Assembly (NCBI RefSeq): GCF_030272615.1
Contig: NC_081414.1
Location: 4,093,501 to 4,157,500 of the forward strand
Direction: 5' to 3'
Length of the DNA: 64,000 bases
DNA from: Cryptomeria japonica
Taxonomy: Eukaryota > Streptophyta > Pinopsida > Cupressales > Cupressaceae
Shown here: in pieces, positions 33,687 to 45,608 of the stretch
How positions within the stretch are numbered: the stretch's first letter is position 1
How the letters are laid out: each line of letters begins with the position of its first letter
Position numbers and translations under genes: made by a program
Notes under the pieces: model-generated
What the model was told of the DNA's origin: nothing
The model's input: only the letters and a program-made list of their open reading frames with translations
The model's database searches: none

Positions 33687-34475
33687 CCAGATTTGAAGAT
33701 TTTTGTTCGCTTTTTTCGGAGATTACTTGCATTTACACAGCAAAATTGTTTATCTTGGGTTAATTTGGAGCTCACCATCAGTTCTAGAAGGCTCGAGAAA
33801 GTAAGGATGGCCTTTTGTTCACTGAAATCTAATATACAGTCCATTTTTCAAGGGTTTTTCTCTGTTCCAGAGGGTACTTGAAAATTTGGAGCATTTAAGG
33901 CTCAAAAGGACCTCATGGTTGGCTTCAAGATATTGATTCGACGAATTTTGATATATAATTCGACCTATTTTGGTTGCAGGGGCATCTCAGGCAATTGTTT
34001 TTTGCTAACAAGTCGTACAACAGGAAAGGTACAAAATTTTAATTAATTTCATCAAAAAAATAATATTAAAAATATTTTTTTAGGCGTTGAAAAACGCTGA
34101 CGGTTAACAACTATCGCTGGTCTCCTAACCGCTACCGGAGGCATTCTGCAAGCCGCCTAATAGCGGTCAGCAACAAACCACCAATGGTCTGCTGCAAACC
34201 GCCAATGGCTGCCAAGCGGTTATTAAAACGGCCCACCACCATCGCGTTAACCTCTACCACTGCTCCGCCCTTGGTCTACTCCGCCACCTTCGTCTATCTC
34301 CTCCGCCACTTCCGTCGAGCCACTGACCCGCCACCAGAGGAGAGGGCTAATTTTTTTTCTAAGGCTTTTTAATAGGGGTGTGGTTTTTTTGCTCTAACTT
34401 GAGCAAACGGAGGCGTTTTTTGACAAACCATATATCATCAGAAATCTCTTTCCAAGGCGGATTCAATTCTGTAGT

Positions 34476-34506
<31 letters not shown>

Positions 34507-34840
34507 TCTCATTTAGCAAGCTTTTTTTTCCAGTTGAAGTCAGAAGTTGCAGTTTGCACTCCCAGGCGCATATCTTGTGCATCTGAACTCCGTTTTTCAC
34601 AAACAAAATATCGTCGGAAAGTTGATTCAGAGCTCTATCTAGATCTTAGGTCTTTATTTGTAGGTTTTTTACCAGATTTATGTTTCTTCCTTCCAAAGTC
34701 AACAATGCATTGTTTTGGTCCTATTGTGTAGTCCTCTGATCCGAGGTCTACAATACTTGTTCTCAGAGGTATTAAGTTCTGATTTTGGGGCTCTATTACT
34801 GTATATTTTCTTGTCTCAGTTATGTACTTTTTCCAGCATC
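33687..34840 (+). other. Leader of pol-deleted copia with GC-rich patch and TA microsatellite
   Basis: Shares tgatatataattcgaccta (33950-33968) with 23554-23572 in the 2457-bp element. A GC-rich patch at 34085-34345 with repeated ccgcc and aaccgcta words contrasts with the AT-rich surroundings. A (TA)n run lies at 34479-34505. No coding. Confidence 0.6.
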
Positions 34841-35834
34841 ATGGAGAAAATCAATATGCCTCTACTTACCACTTATAATTTTCTCGAGTGAAAGTCTCGC
34901 ATTGAGACCACTCTTAAGAAGTTGGGGTTATATCGAGTCACCAAGGGTAAAGAACTCGAACCTACAAGTGTTGCAGAAAAGATGAAATGGTTCAACATAT
35001 GTGATGAGGCCTTTGGCACTCTTTTCATGAGTATCTCTCCTGATCTCTTGTTTCATATTGAGTCTTGCAATACACCACAGGAAGTTTGGGCACAACTTGA
35101 GCTTCTATTTGGGAAGTAGGACACACTCAGGAGTTATCAGTTAGAGAATGAGTTGATGTCTTAATCCTTCTGATTTTGACATGATCCAGGACCTCTTCAC
35201 AAAACTTAAGTCCTTGAGGCTTCAGCTAAAGCGGTCAGGGATTGAGAAGAAAGATGATCAGTTAATCCTTTCTATTATTGCAAAGCTTGGTCCAAATTAT
35301 TATGTCTTTGTTTTTGCCTTCTATGCTATAAAAGATGCTATGGGCTCCAACTACACCATGCCTTCTCTTGATGAGTTTTTCATTCAACTCATGCAAGAAC
35401 AGTCCAAGTTGATTCAGATGGGTACATTGAAGCCTTCAAAAGCTTCAGCTCTTCTTACTACACCAACTCAGACGGACATGAAGGTTTCATCTAGCAAAGG
35501 TAAGAAACAGAATTTGAAGACCACAAGGCAAGGAAAGGATTCCACTTCACAGAACACCTCCGGTTCACCTTCTCCTAAGGGAGAATCGTCGAAGAGAGAA
35601 AGACCTATTTGTTCTTATTGTAAAAAGGAAGGGCAAAATGAGACATATTGTCATCAGAAGAAGTTTGATGGATATGAGAAACAGATTTCAGATTTGACTG
35701 CTCTTCTTGCAGAGAGTTATATTCCTTCTTCTTCTTCTGGCAAGTCTTCTTCTTCTCCTTCATTCCAGACAGATGGACCATCCAATGGAAAGGGTCATGC
35801 ATTATGTGCAACCACTTGTTCACCCTCTTCTTGA
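34841..35834 (+). pseudogene. Copia gag with zinc knuckle, disrupted
   Basis: Start ATG 34841 (MEKINMPLLTTYNF). A TGA at about 34889 and a TAG at 35117 interrupt the first part, and a frameshift lies near 35160. The frame 35181-35834 reads QDLFTKLKSLRLQLKRSG, NYTMPSLDEFFIQLMQEQ, basic linker and the zinc knuckle CSYCKKEGQNETYCH (His of the GH pair replaced by Gln). Gag would form the particle. The C-terminus is Ser-rich, followed by a protease start (LDLGVSHHM, with the DSGA box altered) near 35840. Confidence 0.8.
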
Positions 35835-36193
35835 TGGCTACTGGATTTAGGTGTTTCACACCATATGGAATCTTCTCAAAATATTTTCTCATCTTTTTAG
35901 GCTTCTCCTACACCACACATCATGATCAGCAACAACACTGTCATGACGGTATGTGGGAAGGGTTCTATCGACATTGATGACAGTACTTTCAATGATGTAC
36001 TTTGTGTATCATCTTTGTATCCTAACCTTCTCTTTATTTATCATATTGCTCACAGTGGGACAGGGAAGACAGTTGAGTTCACATGAGATTCAATGCACAT
36101 CAGAGATAGCGAGACTGGAGACATTGTTGCTATAGGGACAGTTGATCATTCTTCCCAATTGTACTACTTTCTCATTTTGGTCCATCTTCTCCA

Positions 36194-36691
36194 TTGTCTG
36201 AGAATTCCTCTCTTTTTTCAAGAGAGCATGTTGAGGTGAAGTCAGGTCACTTGAGCTTATGTGTTGTTCCTGAGACTAGTGTTGTGACTTCTACACCTCC
36301 ACCTCCTATTGAGTTTGCATTTGTTCAGCAGGATTCCTCTTCAGCACCGCCAGACATTGTAGCTCCATGCATTGAGCCCACTACTGCAGTTGTTGAGGAC
36401 ATATCAGAGGATGTTCATTCCCTCTCAAATGACAGATTCAGTACATCTATTATCCCACCATCATTGGATCTTCCTTTACATGATCATCATGCATTCTCCT
36501 TTGATAAGCATTCAGACCTTCTAGTTTTGCCTTACATACAGGTTTTTCCTCTTCTTTGTTTGTTAACTTTGTTTCTTCCACGTTGGTTTGATCATCAGCA
36601 CAAGGGTTCTATCATTCTGGGGGAGCTTTGGAGCTTCAATCCTCTCTCATGGGAGGTTAGTAGTACATATGTTCTTGAGAGAGTCTCTTGA
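36194..36691 (+). pseudogene. Pro/Ser-rich frame, probable integrase-RT linker remnant
   Basis: A 165-codon frame rich in Ser, Pro, Val and Asp (STPPPPIEFAFVQQDSSS). It resembles the low-complexity linker between integrase and RT in copia polyproteins (compare Pro-rich 15600-15760). Its last part already runs into the 3' noncoding box. If so, a deletion removed integrase upstream and RT/RNase H downstream. Confidence 0.45.
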
Positions 36692-36699
36692 GACATTGA

Positions 36700-36899
36700 T
36701 TTTGTACTTTCTTTTGTGTTTCTCTTTTAGAGAGGAGTTTTATTCCCATTGGGTTTTCTCCTTTACTCCGTTTCTGAGAAACTTGCATGTTTGTTCATGG
36801 GTACCTCATCAGGCTTTAGGACTGGACTCATCTTGCATACATCTTTGCATGTTTTTTCCTACTTCTTTGCCTCTCTCTCAGTTGTGCATTTAGGGGGGG
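36700..36899 (+). other. Copia 3' box and polypurine tract
   Basis: gaggagttttattcccattg at 36731-36750, gggtacctcatcaggc near 36800 and catttaggggggg before the 3' LTR (36887-36899). Confidence 0.75.
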
Positions 36900-37399
36900 T
36901 GTTGGAATAAATAATTCATATATTAATTATTCACTTCATTATATTAATTCACTAAATAATCAATGCCTTAATTGGTAATTAAATATTGGCATTTATTAGT
37001 TAGTTGATTAATTAATTATGAATAATTAATCAATATTTTTCTCTATGCATGATGCAAACTAGGAAAAGAAAATTATGTTTAGAATTTCAAGAGTTTCATG
37101 CATTAATTAGTCTAATATGTTTTTTGTGCATACATGACCGATTCATGCATTCTATTTTAACTCTCAGTCTATCTTATAGACTCCACCATTTAGGGTTTCT
37201 ATCTGTAGAGTTGGATTTCTTTATAAGGATGTCATATCCTTCATTGTAACTCAAGCAATAAGCAATTTCAAAGCAATACATTCAATTATTGTTAATTGTC
37301 TTCAATTCTCTTTGTTGTTCAATTTTCTCTTATTGTGTGACATGTATTCTTGCAGAAGATAACAGGGCTTGTGGGATTCGCGTTTCACGAATTCTAACA
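36900..37399 (+). repeat. 3' LTR of pol-deleted copia (500 bp)
   Basis: Begins TGTTGGAATAAATAATTC and ends GAATTCTAACA before agaaa. Related to 33182-33673. Confidence 0.93.
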
Positions 37400-38040
37400 A
37401 GAAATACATGTGGTAGTCCACGCAAAAGATCTAACAAAGACAGGAAGGCAGACGATGTTGGCTTGAGACAAACCTGAGACAAGTTGTTTAGAGGCGTTGG
37501 TTTTTGGTTTTTTTGAGTTTTTGTTGCTAGCAATCATGGGGACAAAGCAACAAAGAGGGCCCAAGGTTTTTAGAAGCAAGCATAAGAACCCAGAAAGGTT
37601 AAAAATTTTGTGGGTCCAACAATATAGGCAAAGATTCAAAAGTGGTGGCTTTAGAAGGCCACAAACAATAGAGTTTTGAGCAGATATTTGAGGGAGATTC
37701 GAAGCGATTTTACAAAGACTAGCAAAGGGCTTCAGTCTCAAAAGATCTGAAGGTTTCTTGTTGGCCAAACGGAGTGGGCTCTAGCAAGGCATAACAAAGA
37801 TTTGGTGGACCTCAAGATAGTGCGTAAGGGCATTGCAGGTAAGTTCCCGAAATATCTTCTCTCTAGTGGTGGATTTTGTCAGTATTTGGTTTTGTTTATA
37901 TGTATTTTATTCAAATCATTTCAAACTCTGGCAACCACAACACAAAATAAACCTGATAATAATAAACAAACTTTGGCAACTATGGGGTGTGGGTTTTACA
38001 ATGGTAATTCTAAACCCAAAAATATCAAAGTTCAAACAAT

Positions 38041-39450
38041 ATGGTGGATAACATCACAGGGCAAGAGGTGGATCTACTTATAGACTTCTTAGAATACAAA
38101 GAGGATGAGCACATTGCCTCATTAAAAGAACTTGAAGAAAGATGCAAGAGGAGGATTGGAAAGGAACATGAAAATGTGTCTCAAATAGGCAGGTTGACAC
38201 TGTATACCAAAAGTTTATTAGCAAGGAGTCTAGAATCTCATGCCTATATACAAGACAAAGTTCCAAATGTAAGAGAAAGACTTACATTTGTTAATGCCAA
38301 GCAATATAAGAGAATTTTACAGAGAAGTCAAGCCAAAATAGCCAAAAGGTTAAGGTGGTTAGAGTACACTAAATTTATCACTATACTGCCAAGGCTAGTA
38401 AGCTTCAACCAAACAATAGTTATTCATAACGTGCAAAAAAGCAAGTAAAGACAAAGATGGAAATGCAAGTGGATTATGATAATCTTAAAAATCAAGCTGA
38501 AGAAGTATGCCAACAAGATCATCAACTCAAACGCATTGAGGAGTGAAGTAGAAAAAGGTAGAAACAAGAGAGGAGATGAAAGTTGAAAGCAAGTTGGACC
38601 AATACAACCCTAATTCAACTCCTCCAACTTGGTCCTCAAATCTATACGTTAAGTAATTAATGGGTTTAAAGAGGAGACTTGAAGGTCTAGAAGCATCGAA
38701 ATGGTTGAAGTATAACAAATGGCAAGAGATCATGGACAACAATCATTAAATAACTCAAGAAAACAAGTTCCTTAAAGAGGAAATTGTCAAATTGTAAGCC
38801 AATTTGAAAACACGGCAGCAAGAAATCCTAGGCATGAAGGAGGAACTAAAACAAATTAAAAATAGAAATTTTCCTTAAGGAACATAGGAAAGAGACACTT
38901 CACATCTACAAAATCTCCAATCAACAATAGCAAACATAGAGATCAAAGAAGCTAAACTAAAGAAGCAACTACAATAGGCAAAATTGTGGGCACAAGTAAC
39001 GAAGGGGTCAAGAGAGAGTCAAAAGAAACTCGTAGAGAAGTAGATTAAAGTGCAATTAGGGGAAGAAAGACATCGGAAGGATAGGGTAGCAAATATAATA
39101 TAATAAAAGGTTTGAAGGGTTAAGGAGAAGGTGAGCATACTGATAGGTTAATAACAGACTTTCTAGTAGACAAGTTGGAGTGGATAGGGCATATTCATCA
39201 AGCAAGCAGAATTGGTAAAGTGTGACAAGATTGCATAAATAGAAATGTAAGGGTAACATTGAAAAGCATTGAGGACAAGAACAAAATTTAGAAGAATAAA
39301 AGGTTTCTCAAAGGTACACGATTCTTTATAGATGAGGATTTAACCCCTTTAAAATTAAAAGAGAGAAAGAAGGAATGGGGAAAAGTACTAGCAGCAAGAA
39401 ATGCAGTTAATGAAGCATGGATGTATAAGGAGAAAGCCTAGTTCAACAAA
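38041..39450 (+). pseudogene. LINE ORF1-like, coiled coil, disrupted
   Basis: The open part 38041-38448 reads DNITGQEVDLLIDFLEYK, EELEERCKRRIGKEHENV and AKIAKRLRWLEYTK; after stops, 38460-39450 stays rich in Lys, Glu and Gln codons (for example KENKFLKEEIVKL near 38760). Overall a charged, helical protein. ORF1 proteins of LINEs bind RNA, often through a coiled-coil trimer. No zinc knuckle or RRM is seen. Identity as ORF1 rests on position before the endonuclease. Confidence 0.5.
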
Positions 39451-39501
39451 AAAATAGTACATAGCAAATGGGAAGGTGGGGCCTCCTGGACACACCTCTC
39501 A

Positions 39502-40388
39502 ATGGTAAGATGGAATTGTACATGTTACACTTGGAGGATAGGGCTTGGTTTAGGGCCCATAGCAAAGGGGATGAACGTGATTGTTCTCCTTGAGATACAC
39601 GAGCATGAAGGATGTAAGGTTCCGAATTTTAAGGGATACATGAAGATATCAGTATGGAATGAACTAATTGAAAGTGGAAAGGGCCATGGAGGAGTAACAA
39701 TCTTAGTAAGAGAATCTTGGGAAAGAATTATACATGTGCAAAAGGAAAACTCAAATAAGCAGTACATATGGATGAAAATAAATGTTGAAAAGCTCATAAT
39801 CTATCTCGCAACATGCCACTTTGCTCCTCATGGTTCAAAATTCTATAAGAAGAAGAAATTAGACAAAGAGGACCCTTATGCAATCTTGAAAAAAGATATA
39901 TTACCATGCAACCACAAAGGTGAAATCATCTTAATTGGAGACTTTAATGCTAGAACGGCCAATAACTAGCTTCTTTGCCTTAGTAATCAAGAGGGAATAG
40001 GAGACGATCCTTTATGGTTAGAGGAATAATGGAGCCAAAAATGGGAAAGAGTGTCTCAAGATGAAAAAGGAGCTATCATACATTATGGAGCAAATTTTAT
40101 TAGGACTTTTCAACTTATATGATCTGATTATATGCAATGGTTTTAAAGGCTTGGCCAAGCTCAAAGAACATTACATGTCATAACTACAATGATCAAAGTG
40201 TGGTAGATTATGTTATAAGCTCAAAGAAACTTGTGGCAAGTTTAATAGATATAGAGGTGAAGGTTTGTCCCATAGAGATGAAATCAGATCACAACTCAAT
40301 ATATGTAAAGTTTAGCATGCAAAAAGATAATCAACACCAAAAGAAGATGCAACAAATAAAAAAGAAAGAGGTCACTCAAGACACATGA
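39502..40388 (+). pseudogene. LINE ORF2 apurinic-like endonuclease domain
   Basis: The frame 39502-39969 contains NVIVLLEIHE (second catalytic Glu region, KExH-like), GGVTILVRESW and GEIILIGDFNARTANN, the GDFNA motif of the EEP endonuclease fold. The C-terminal part 40137-40388 has SVVDYVI and MKSDHNSIYV, matching the SDHxxI active-site His motif. This domain nicks target DNA for target-primed reverse transcription. Stops and a frameshift separate the two parts. Confidence 0.85.
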
Positions 40389-40410
40389 AAACCAAGAAAT
40401 ATTTTGAACA

Positions 40411-42035
40411 ATGCTCAAAACACAACTACATGAAGTGGAAGCCAATGAGCTAGTCAATTCAAACAAGGAAACAATATGCAACGTCAAGTCGGCCTCTATA
40501 ATCCTATGGGCTCTCAACTCATGCAAAAGGTCTAGACCTAAAAGGAGCAACAAGAATAGCTTCCCCACAAACACATGGTATGATGAAGATTACAAGGTAG
40601 CAAAGAAAATGGCCAAAATATGGGATAATAATAAGGAATATACAAAGGTAGTAAGAATGAAAAAAGAGGATTACATGCAATCAAGAAGAAAAGAATTGAT
40701 TTCACTTGAGAGGCACAACCCAAGAGGCTTTTGGAAAGAGTTGCAATAAAGAGACAATCAAAAAAAATACTATCATAGACCTTCAATGGCTAGAATATGC
40801 AAAGCAACTATATGAGAGAGCTCAAGATAAAGATACCCCTTCGATAATCAATTTAAGAACTAAACACGTCTCTTCCAACAATATTAATGAAAGAATTAGA
40901 AAGCTTGCAATGGGTAAAGCTCAAGATGTAGATGGCCTACAAGCAAAACACTTAAGATGGGGCTTGGAGATCCTCACATCTCACATCAAAAGAATGTTCA
41001 ATGGCATCATTTAAAATGTGTTCGACAAATTGGACAACTAGTGTTGTCATCCCCTTGCTCAAGAGTGGTGACATCAATAATCCCTCAAATTATCGCACTA
41101 TAATGATCAATCCTCATTTTGGTAAACTTTTTGGGAGCATGATAGAAAGACGAACCATTTGAGCTCAAAAAGAGGGAAAGAGAGCGCAAGGGCAAGCGGG
41201 CTTTACGCCAAAGCATTCTACCATCGATCATTGCATTACACTCAAACACTTGATTGAAAAGGAATGGGACAAATAAGAAGGGGACTTGTTTTGTTGCCTC
41301 ACTGATTTCAAGAAAGCTTTTAAAACACGGTACCTAGAAGCAAATTGTGGAGTAGAATGAAAGAATTGAAAATTCCATAACAATATAGATTTGTTGTTCA
41401 TAGATTGTATGACCAAGTCTGGGCTAAGATACGAACCAAACATGGATTATCAAAATGCTTCAGAAGAGACATTGGGGTCAAGCAAGGCTACCCATTATCT
41501 GCTACTCTATTTGGGACATACATTGACAAGTTAGGGAAATGGATAGACAAGTTTATTGGTGGGAGAGTTCATTTGACCATTTATGTAATAAAGTTGCTTT
41601 TATATGTTGATGATCTTATTTTAATGACATAAACAGCATAAGATTTGAAATAAAACTTGAAGGCTCTAGAACATTTTTGCCATGAGGTGGGGATGCAAGT
41701 GGACACTAGAAAAACCAAGATCATGATCTTTACCTTGAAGAGAAAAAAGGTTCATAGAGAATTTGTTTTTGAGGGCAACCTCTTACAAATAGTCAATGAA
41801 TATAAGTACCTTGACCTATACTTCCACAATAAACTTAGCTAGGAAACATGTAGAGCAAAATGTATTCAAGTGGGATGGAAAGCCTTATACTCACTGCAAA
41901 ATAGATGTAAAAGAGTTGAACTATGGGACTGAAAAACTAAGAAAACTCTTTTTAGATTTCTTGTGGTTCCAATGGTACTATACGAATGTGAGGTATGGTG
42001 CAGCAACACTTCAGCAAGGAAATGGAGACAAATAG
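40411..42035 (+). pseudogene. LINE ORF2 reverse transcriptase domain
   Basis: In order: NTWYDEDYKVAKK, LAMGKAQDVDGLQAKHL, VIPLLKSGDINNPSNYRTI near 41050, AGFTPKHSTIDH, LFCCLTDFKKAF near 41290, DIGVKQGYPLSATLFGTYID near 41475 and LLLYVDDLILMT near 41605, then GMQVDTRKTKIMIF. This is a complete LINE-type RT motif series. The active box is YVDD rather than the F/YADD usual in LINEs. Several stops and frameshifts between segments show it is dead. Confidence 0.9.
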
Positions 42036-42529
42036 AGAGATTACAAAAACATTTAATTACAAATAGCCTCAAGATTAAATCATCTATCGCATACAAGATT
42101 TCCTAGCGGAAGCGGTGGCTTTTCCTGTTGAGGTATCGGATATATTCTGGTTGCTAAGTTATCTAAGAAGATTAAAAAACATGGAGATACATTACTAGCC
42201 AAAAATGGTAGCAGGAGAGAAACTAGATAGAAGGGAGAGCACATGAATGAAAGAAAACATTAAATGAATGAATAAGTGGGATATTAACATAAAAGATTGT
42301 TTGAATAACAATGGAGAAATAAAAAAGTTTGTACAAGAAAAAATTCAAAGAGAACATGTAGATAGGTCAAATAGGAAGGAAAAAGGAATACTATATCAAA
42401 CATTTCAATCCCACACATGACCATACACAAAAGAACTACATAGCAATGGAAACAAAATGGAACGCAAAAATGTTAATTGCTCAAATAAGAACCAACAAAC
42501 ATCAACTTTGATATGAAATAAAAAGATGG

Positions 42530-42775
42530 ATGATACCTAAAGAGGAATGGGAAAATAGAAGATGTAAATATTGCACTCAAGGGGTTGTGGAGACAGAGTG
42601 GCATTACATCATGGGCTATCCAGCCTACAATGATACTTGGATCAACTATGCTAAAACATTAAATGTAAATGCCTTGAGTAACCTATTTGATGAAGAAAAG
42701 ATAACAAGAGTTACAAGTTTCTTAATCAAGACACACAGCAGAAGATCCAAGATGTACAAGGAAGCAGAGATTTAG
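42530..42775 (+). pseudogene. LINE ORF2 C-terminal zinc-finger region
   Basis: Reads RRCKYCTQGVVETEWHYIMG and YPAYNDTW: two Cys, then His, with the last ligand (usually Cys in the HYIMxCPAY context) seen as Tyr. This C-terminal zinc-finger-like motif is common in plant LINE ORF2 proteins. The frame ends at TAG 42773-42775. Confidence 0.75.
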
Positions 42776-42895
42776 CAGTCACAGTGTTTTGTTTGTGCTT
42801 TGCATGCTTCCTTTGCTAGCTATCCGTGGGTCCCATAAGTTGTTTGGCCTCGTGGGCATTTTAAAAACATTCATTCATTCATACCTCATAAGCAA

Positions 42896-45608
42896 ACGTC
42901 AAATATTTCAAACAATAGCCAGTACAAATATTTTTGTGATTCTTAATTCTAATTTTTAAAAGTTTGCAGATCAAATTTAATGCACAATTATTTTAGAGTA
43001 CAAAGCTAGCACCCTGGTGGGTGATGACGAACACCTTGCTAAAAAGGTGGCAATTTACAAAACAATTATTCATATTTGTATTATTTAGGTTTCAGCGCCT
43101 TTCAATGAAATAGTTTTGGGCAAAAAATTCTTACACAATGGTTTGCTTGCTTGATTGGCTGGAGGTAGGCGCCTAAGGGCCCTTAAAGACAGAAGGTCCA
43201 GAGATGAAATTCAACATAGAGGTTATTGTTGTTGGCTTATTGCAGATACAATGATGAAACACTCTGATAAGGCAAACCATTCTGCATCATCAAATGGCCT
43301 TCTTGGGTGACATTATGTACCAACGTTTGAAGATGGTTTTCCTAGCTCCAAATGGGTTGATGCTGGCTGCCGTCAAGATGGTTCTCAGGGCGGAGTTAAT
43401 GTTTGTTGCTGGGCATTACAAAGTCAGCATGGACATTGCTTCCTGGTTTGTAGCATCTTTGCTTGATCTGGGAGAGCCAAAAGAGGTGGAAATGGTGTGC
43501 ATGCATAATGGTGTACAAGGACTTTCTGTGATGGCTTGATGATGTAATTGTGGCAGCCAGGCTGGGCATTGGCATTCCTGGGCCAAGCGACATTCCCACG
43601 TTTTTGGACTCCAGTGCAGATGTGATATGGCACACTTTCCTGGCCAACTTTCACATGATCACTCTGGCTCAACATCAAATCAGGGCCGAGCTGAGTTGCA
43701 CCTTCCTCAAGAGAGTTACGAACTCGATGCCCATTCGTGATGTTGAATGGATGCACGAACTCATTGGTATTGTCCATGGAGATGATAATACCTGAACAGA
43801 GAATGCAGCAGGGTTAAAAGATTTTGTATGATCAAAAGATATGCTCATGCATAATGTATTATTCTGGTTATAAAAGTTGATAGATGATAGGACCTATTTG
43901 GGTTGAAAATCCTCAGGCTTAGAATGGCCTGCATTATGTGATGGGAATACTTGGATGTAATTTTGTTTTTGATCAATATATTTTCAGCAGCATCATGCTG
44001 CAGATTACAGATCAAATAAATGGCTAGCATCCTCGTGGTGGTGAAATTCACCTGAATGATTATTTTAAGCCATAAACACACTCTAACTACATGGATGGCA
44101 ATTCCTGTACAGACTGTAGTGAAGGCAATGCGACAGATATATGATTCCATCAGGAATGTATTTTTGTCTGAATGTTAATGTAAGAGTTTACTACCATGTA
44201 GAGAACATGCTGCATAACAAATATAATTCCATATTCAATTCGAAGATGGAAAAGAAGAATCCCTCAAATTTTTTCTCAAAAAGAAAAATTATGATTTAAC
44301 ATTCAATTCTGAGGCTGACAAAGAATTGGTTCTCAAAAGACGAATGTCTTTCACTTTTGTACATAATTTAGACAAAATTTAACAGACTTCTAGGTCAATA
44401 AAGGCTGCATGACCAATAAATGCCAACTTCCACAAGGGGACCATGCTGCTGCCATCTTTCTACATCACAGTTTTGTAGTAATCTATATGTACTGTTAAGG
44501 TAATTTATATCCAGATGACAGGATGCAATAGCAGATGATAAAGACCCTGATGAACTCCATGAACCAATAAAATAGCACTATATAGATGTAATTACTCTCA
44601 ATTTTCATTTGATAGAAGATGAGAAATCAATGCAGTTGTTTCTAGGATAACTGTATAAGTAATTATTGTAGTTAAAACCCAAGATATTTGATCTTGTTAG
44701 GCACAGCAACAGTGACAGAATCATTGAAGTGATCGATACATGCATAAACAAAAGTCTTCTAACCCAGAATTACAGCATAAAGCTACAATATGAGTTAAAC
44801 ATAATGCACCCCATCAGGTAGTTATAACTCAAGTTATTGATCTTGCTAGGCAATGTAACAGTGATGATTCTACCATCAGTAACATGGTAGGCCTTCTAAC
44901 CCAGAATGTACACCTTTACATCATAAAGCCACATTGTACTCATATATAATGCCCACCATCACACAAAACATAGATTGACATGGTTATAGGGGAAAGCAGG
45001 TGGTTTGAAAGTTAACTAGCTGTTACAGGAAAACCTATGTCACTTGATCTCAAACGGAGCATGCTCATCTGTGCATTACAATGTGTTAGATTGGAAAAGA
45101 AACCTAATCTTCAGGCTTCCAAATAACAAGGATAAAGGTGTGCTTCCTATACATTCCCAATGGCAGAGTCCTACCACTATAGATTTATCTCCTAATTATA
45201 TGATCAGTTTTGAAATGCCACGTTTATAAGTACAGTAATCAAACAGATAACAAGAGCACCCTATAGGAATGAAAGTAGTATTATTACAAACAACTTTTGT
45301 TACAGAAAATCATTTTGCAATCTAATACTACAGATTGATGATACCAATTCACAAAACCTGCTCATCTAGATAGTTTCATTAGAGAGAAACAATTTGTACA
45401 ATGGATGCAGCTCCAACAGGTATGGTGAGTTTTAAGCCAGCACCAAGAAGAGGAAAATTATCTGATTTTCTGGTATTTGTTATGGCAAGAAATCAGAGAC
45501 CTAGAACCCAAAGTTTGCAACCTGTGTAGAACAAAATTGCGCTTCTTGTTTTTTTGTTCACTAGTGCTCCATGAACAGCATAGCATTTCTCACAATACAG
45601 CATCCCAA
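42896..45608. other. Mostly unannotated; coding-like patch at 43290-43800
   Basis: No transposon or gene is recognised. The stretch 43290-43800 is clearly richer in GC than the rest and holds overlapping open frames on both strands; the plus frames 43294-43539 (LRAELMFVAGHYKVSMDIA) and 43550-43795 (DIPTFLDSSADVIWHTFL) follow each other with a frame change and could be an old exon or pseudogene. No family recognised. 43800-45600 may be downstream sequence of the minus-strand gene. Confidence 0.35.

Larger units (their letters stand above)
33177..37404 (+). mobile_element. Pol-deleted copia element (4218 bp), TSD agaaa
   Basis: The element is 33182-37399: 5' LTR 33182-33673, PBS 33674-33685, leader, gag (34841-35830), a protease remnant, a spacer-like frame (36194-36560), 3' box and polypurine tract, 3' LTR 36900-37399. 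agaaa flanks it at 33177-33181 and 37400-37404. Integrase, RT and RNase H are missing. Gag resembles that of the copia element at 11837 (EQSKLxxMGxLKxSK in both), and leader and tail boxes are shared, so it is a deletion derivative of that lineage. Confidence 0.93.
37405..42884 (+). mobile_element. LINE (non-LTR retrotransposon), degenerate
   Basis: A first coiled-coil ORF region (38041-39450) is followed by endonuclease (39502-40350), RT (40411-42035) and a C-terminal zinc-finger region (42530-42775), then a 3' tail with cattcattcattcata at 42869-42884. The word ctcataagcaa just after the tail also occurs at 30967-30977; if this is the target duplication, the element begins near 30980 and the copia at 33182 is inserted in it. 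Many stops and frameshifts. Confidence 0.8.
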
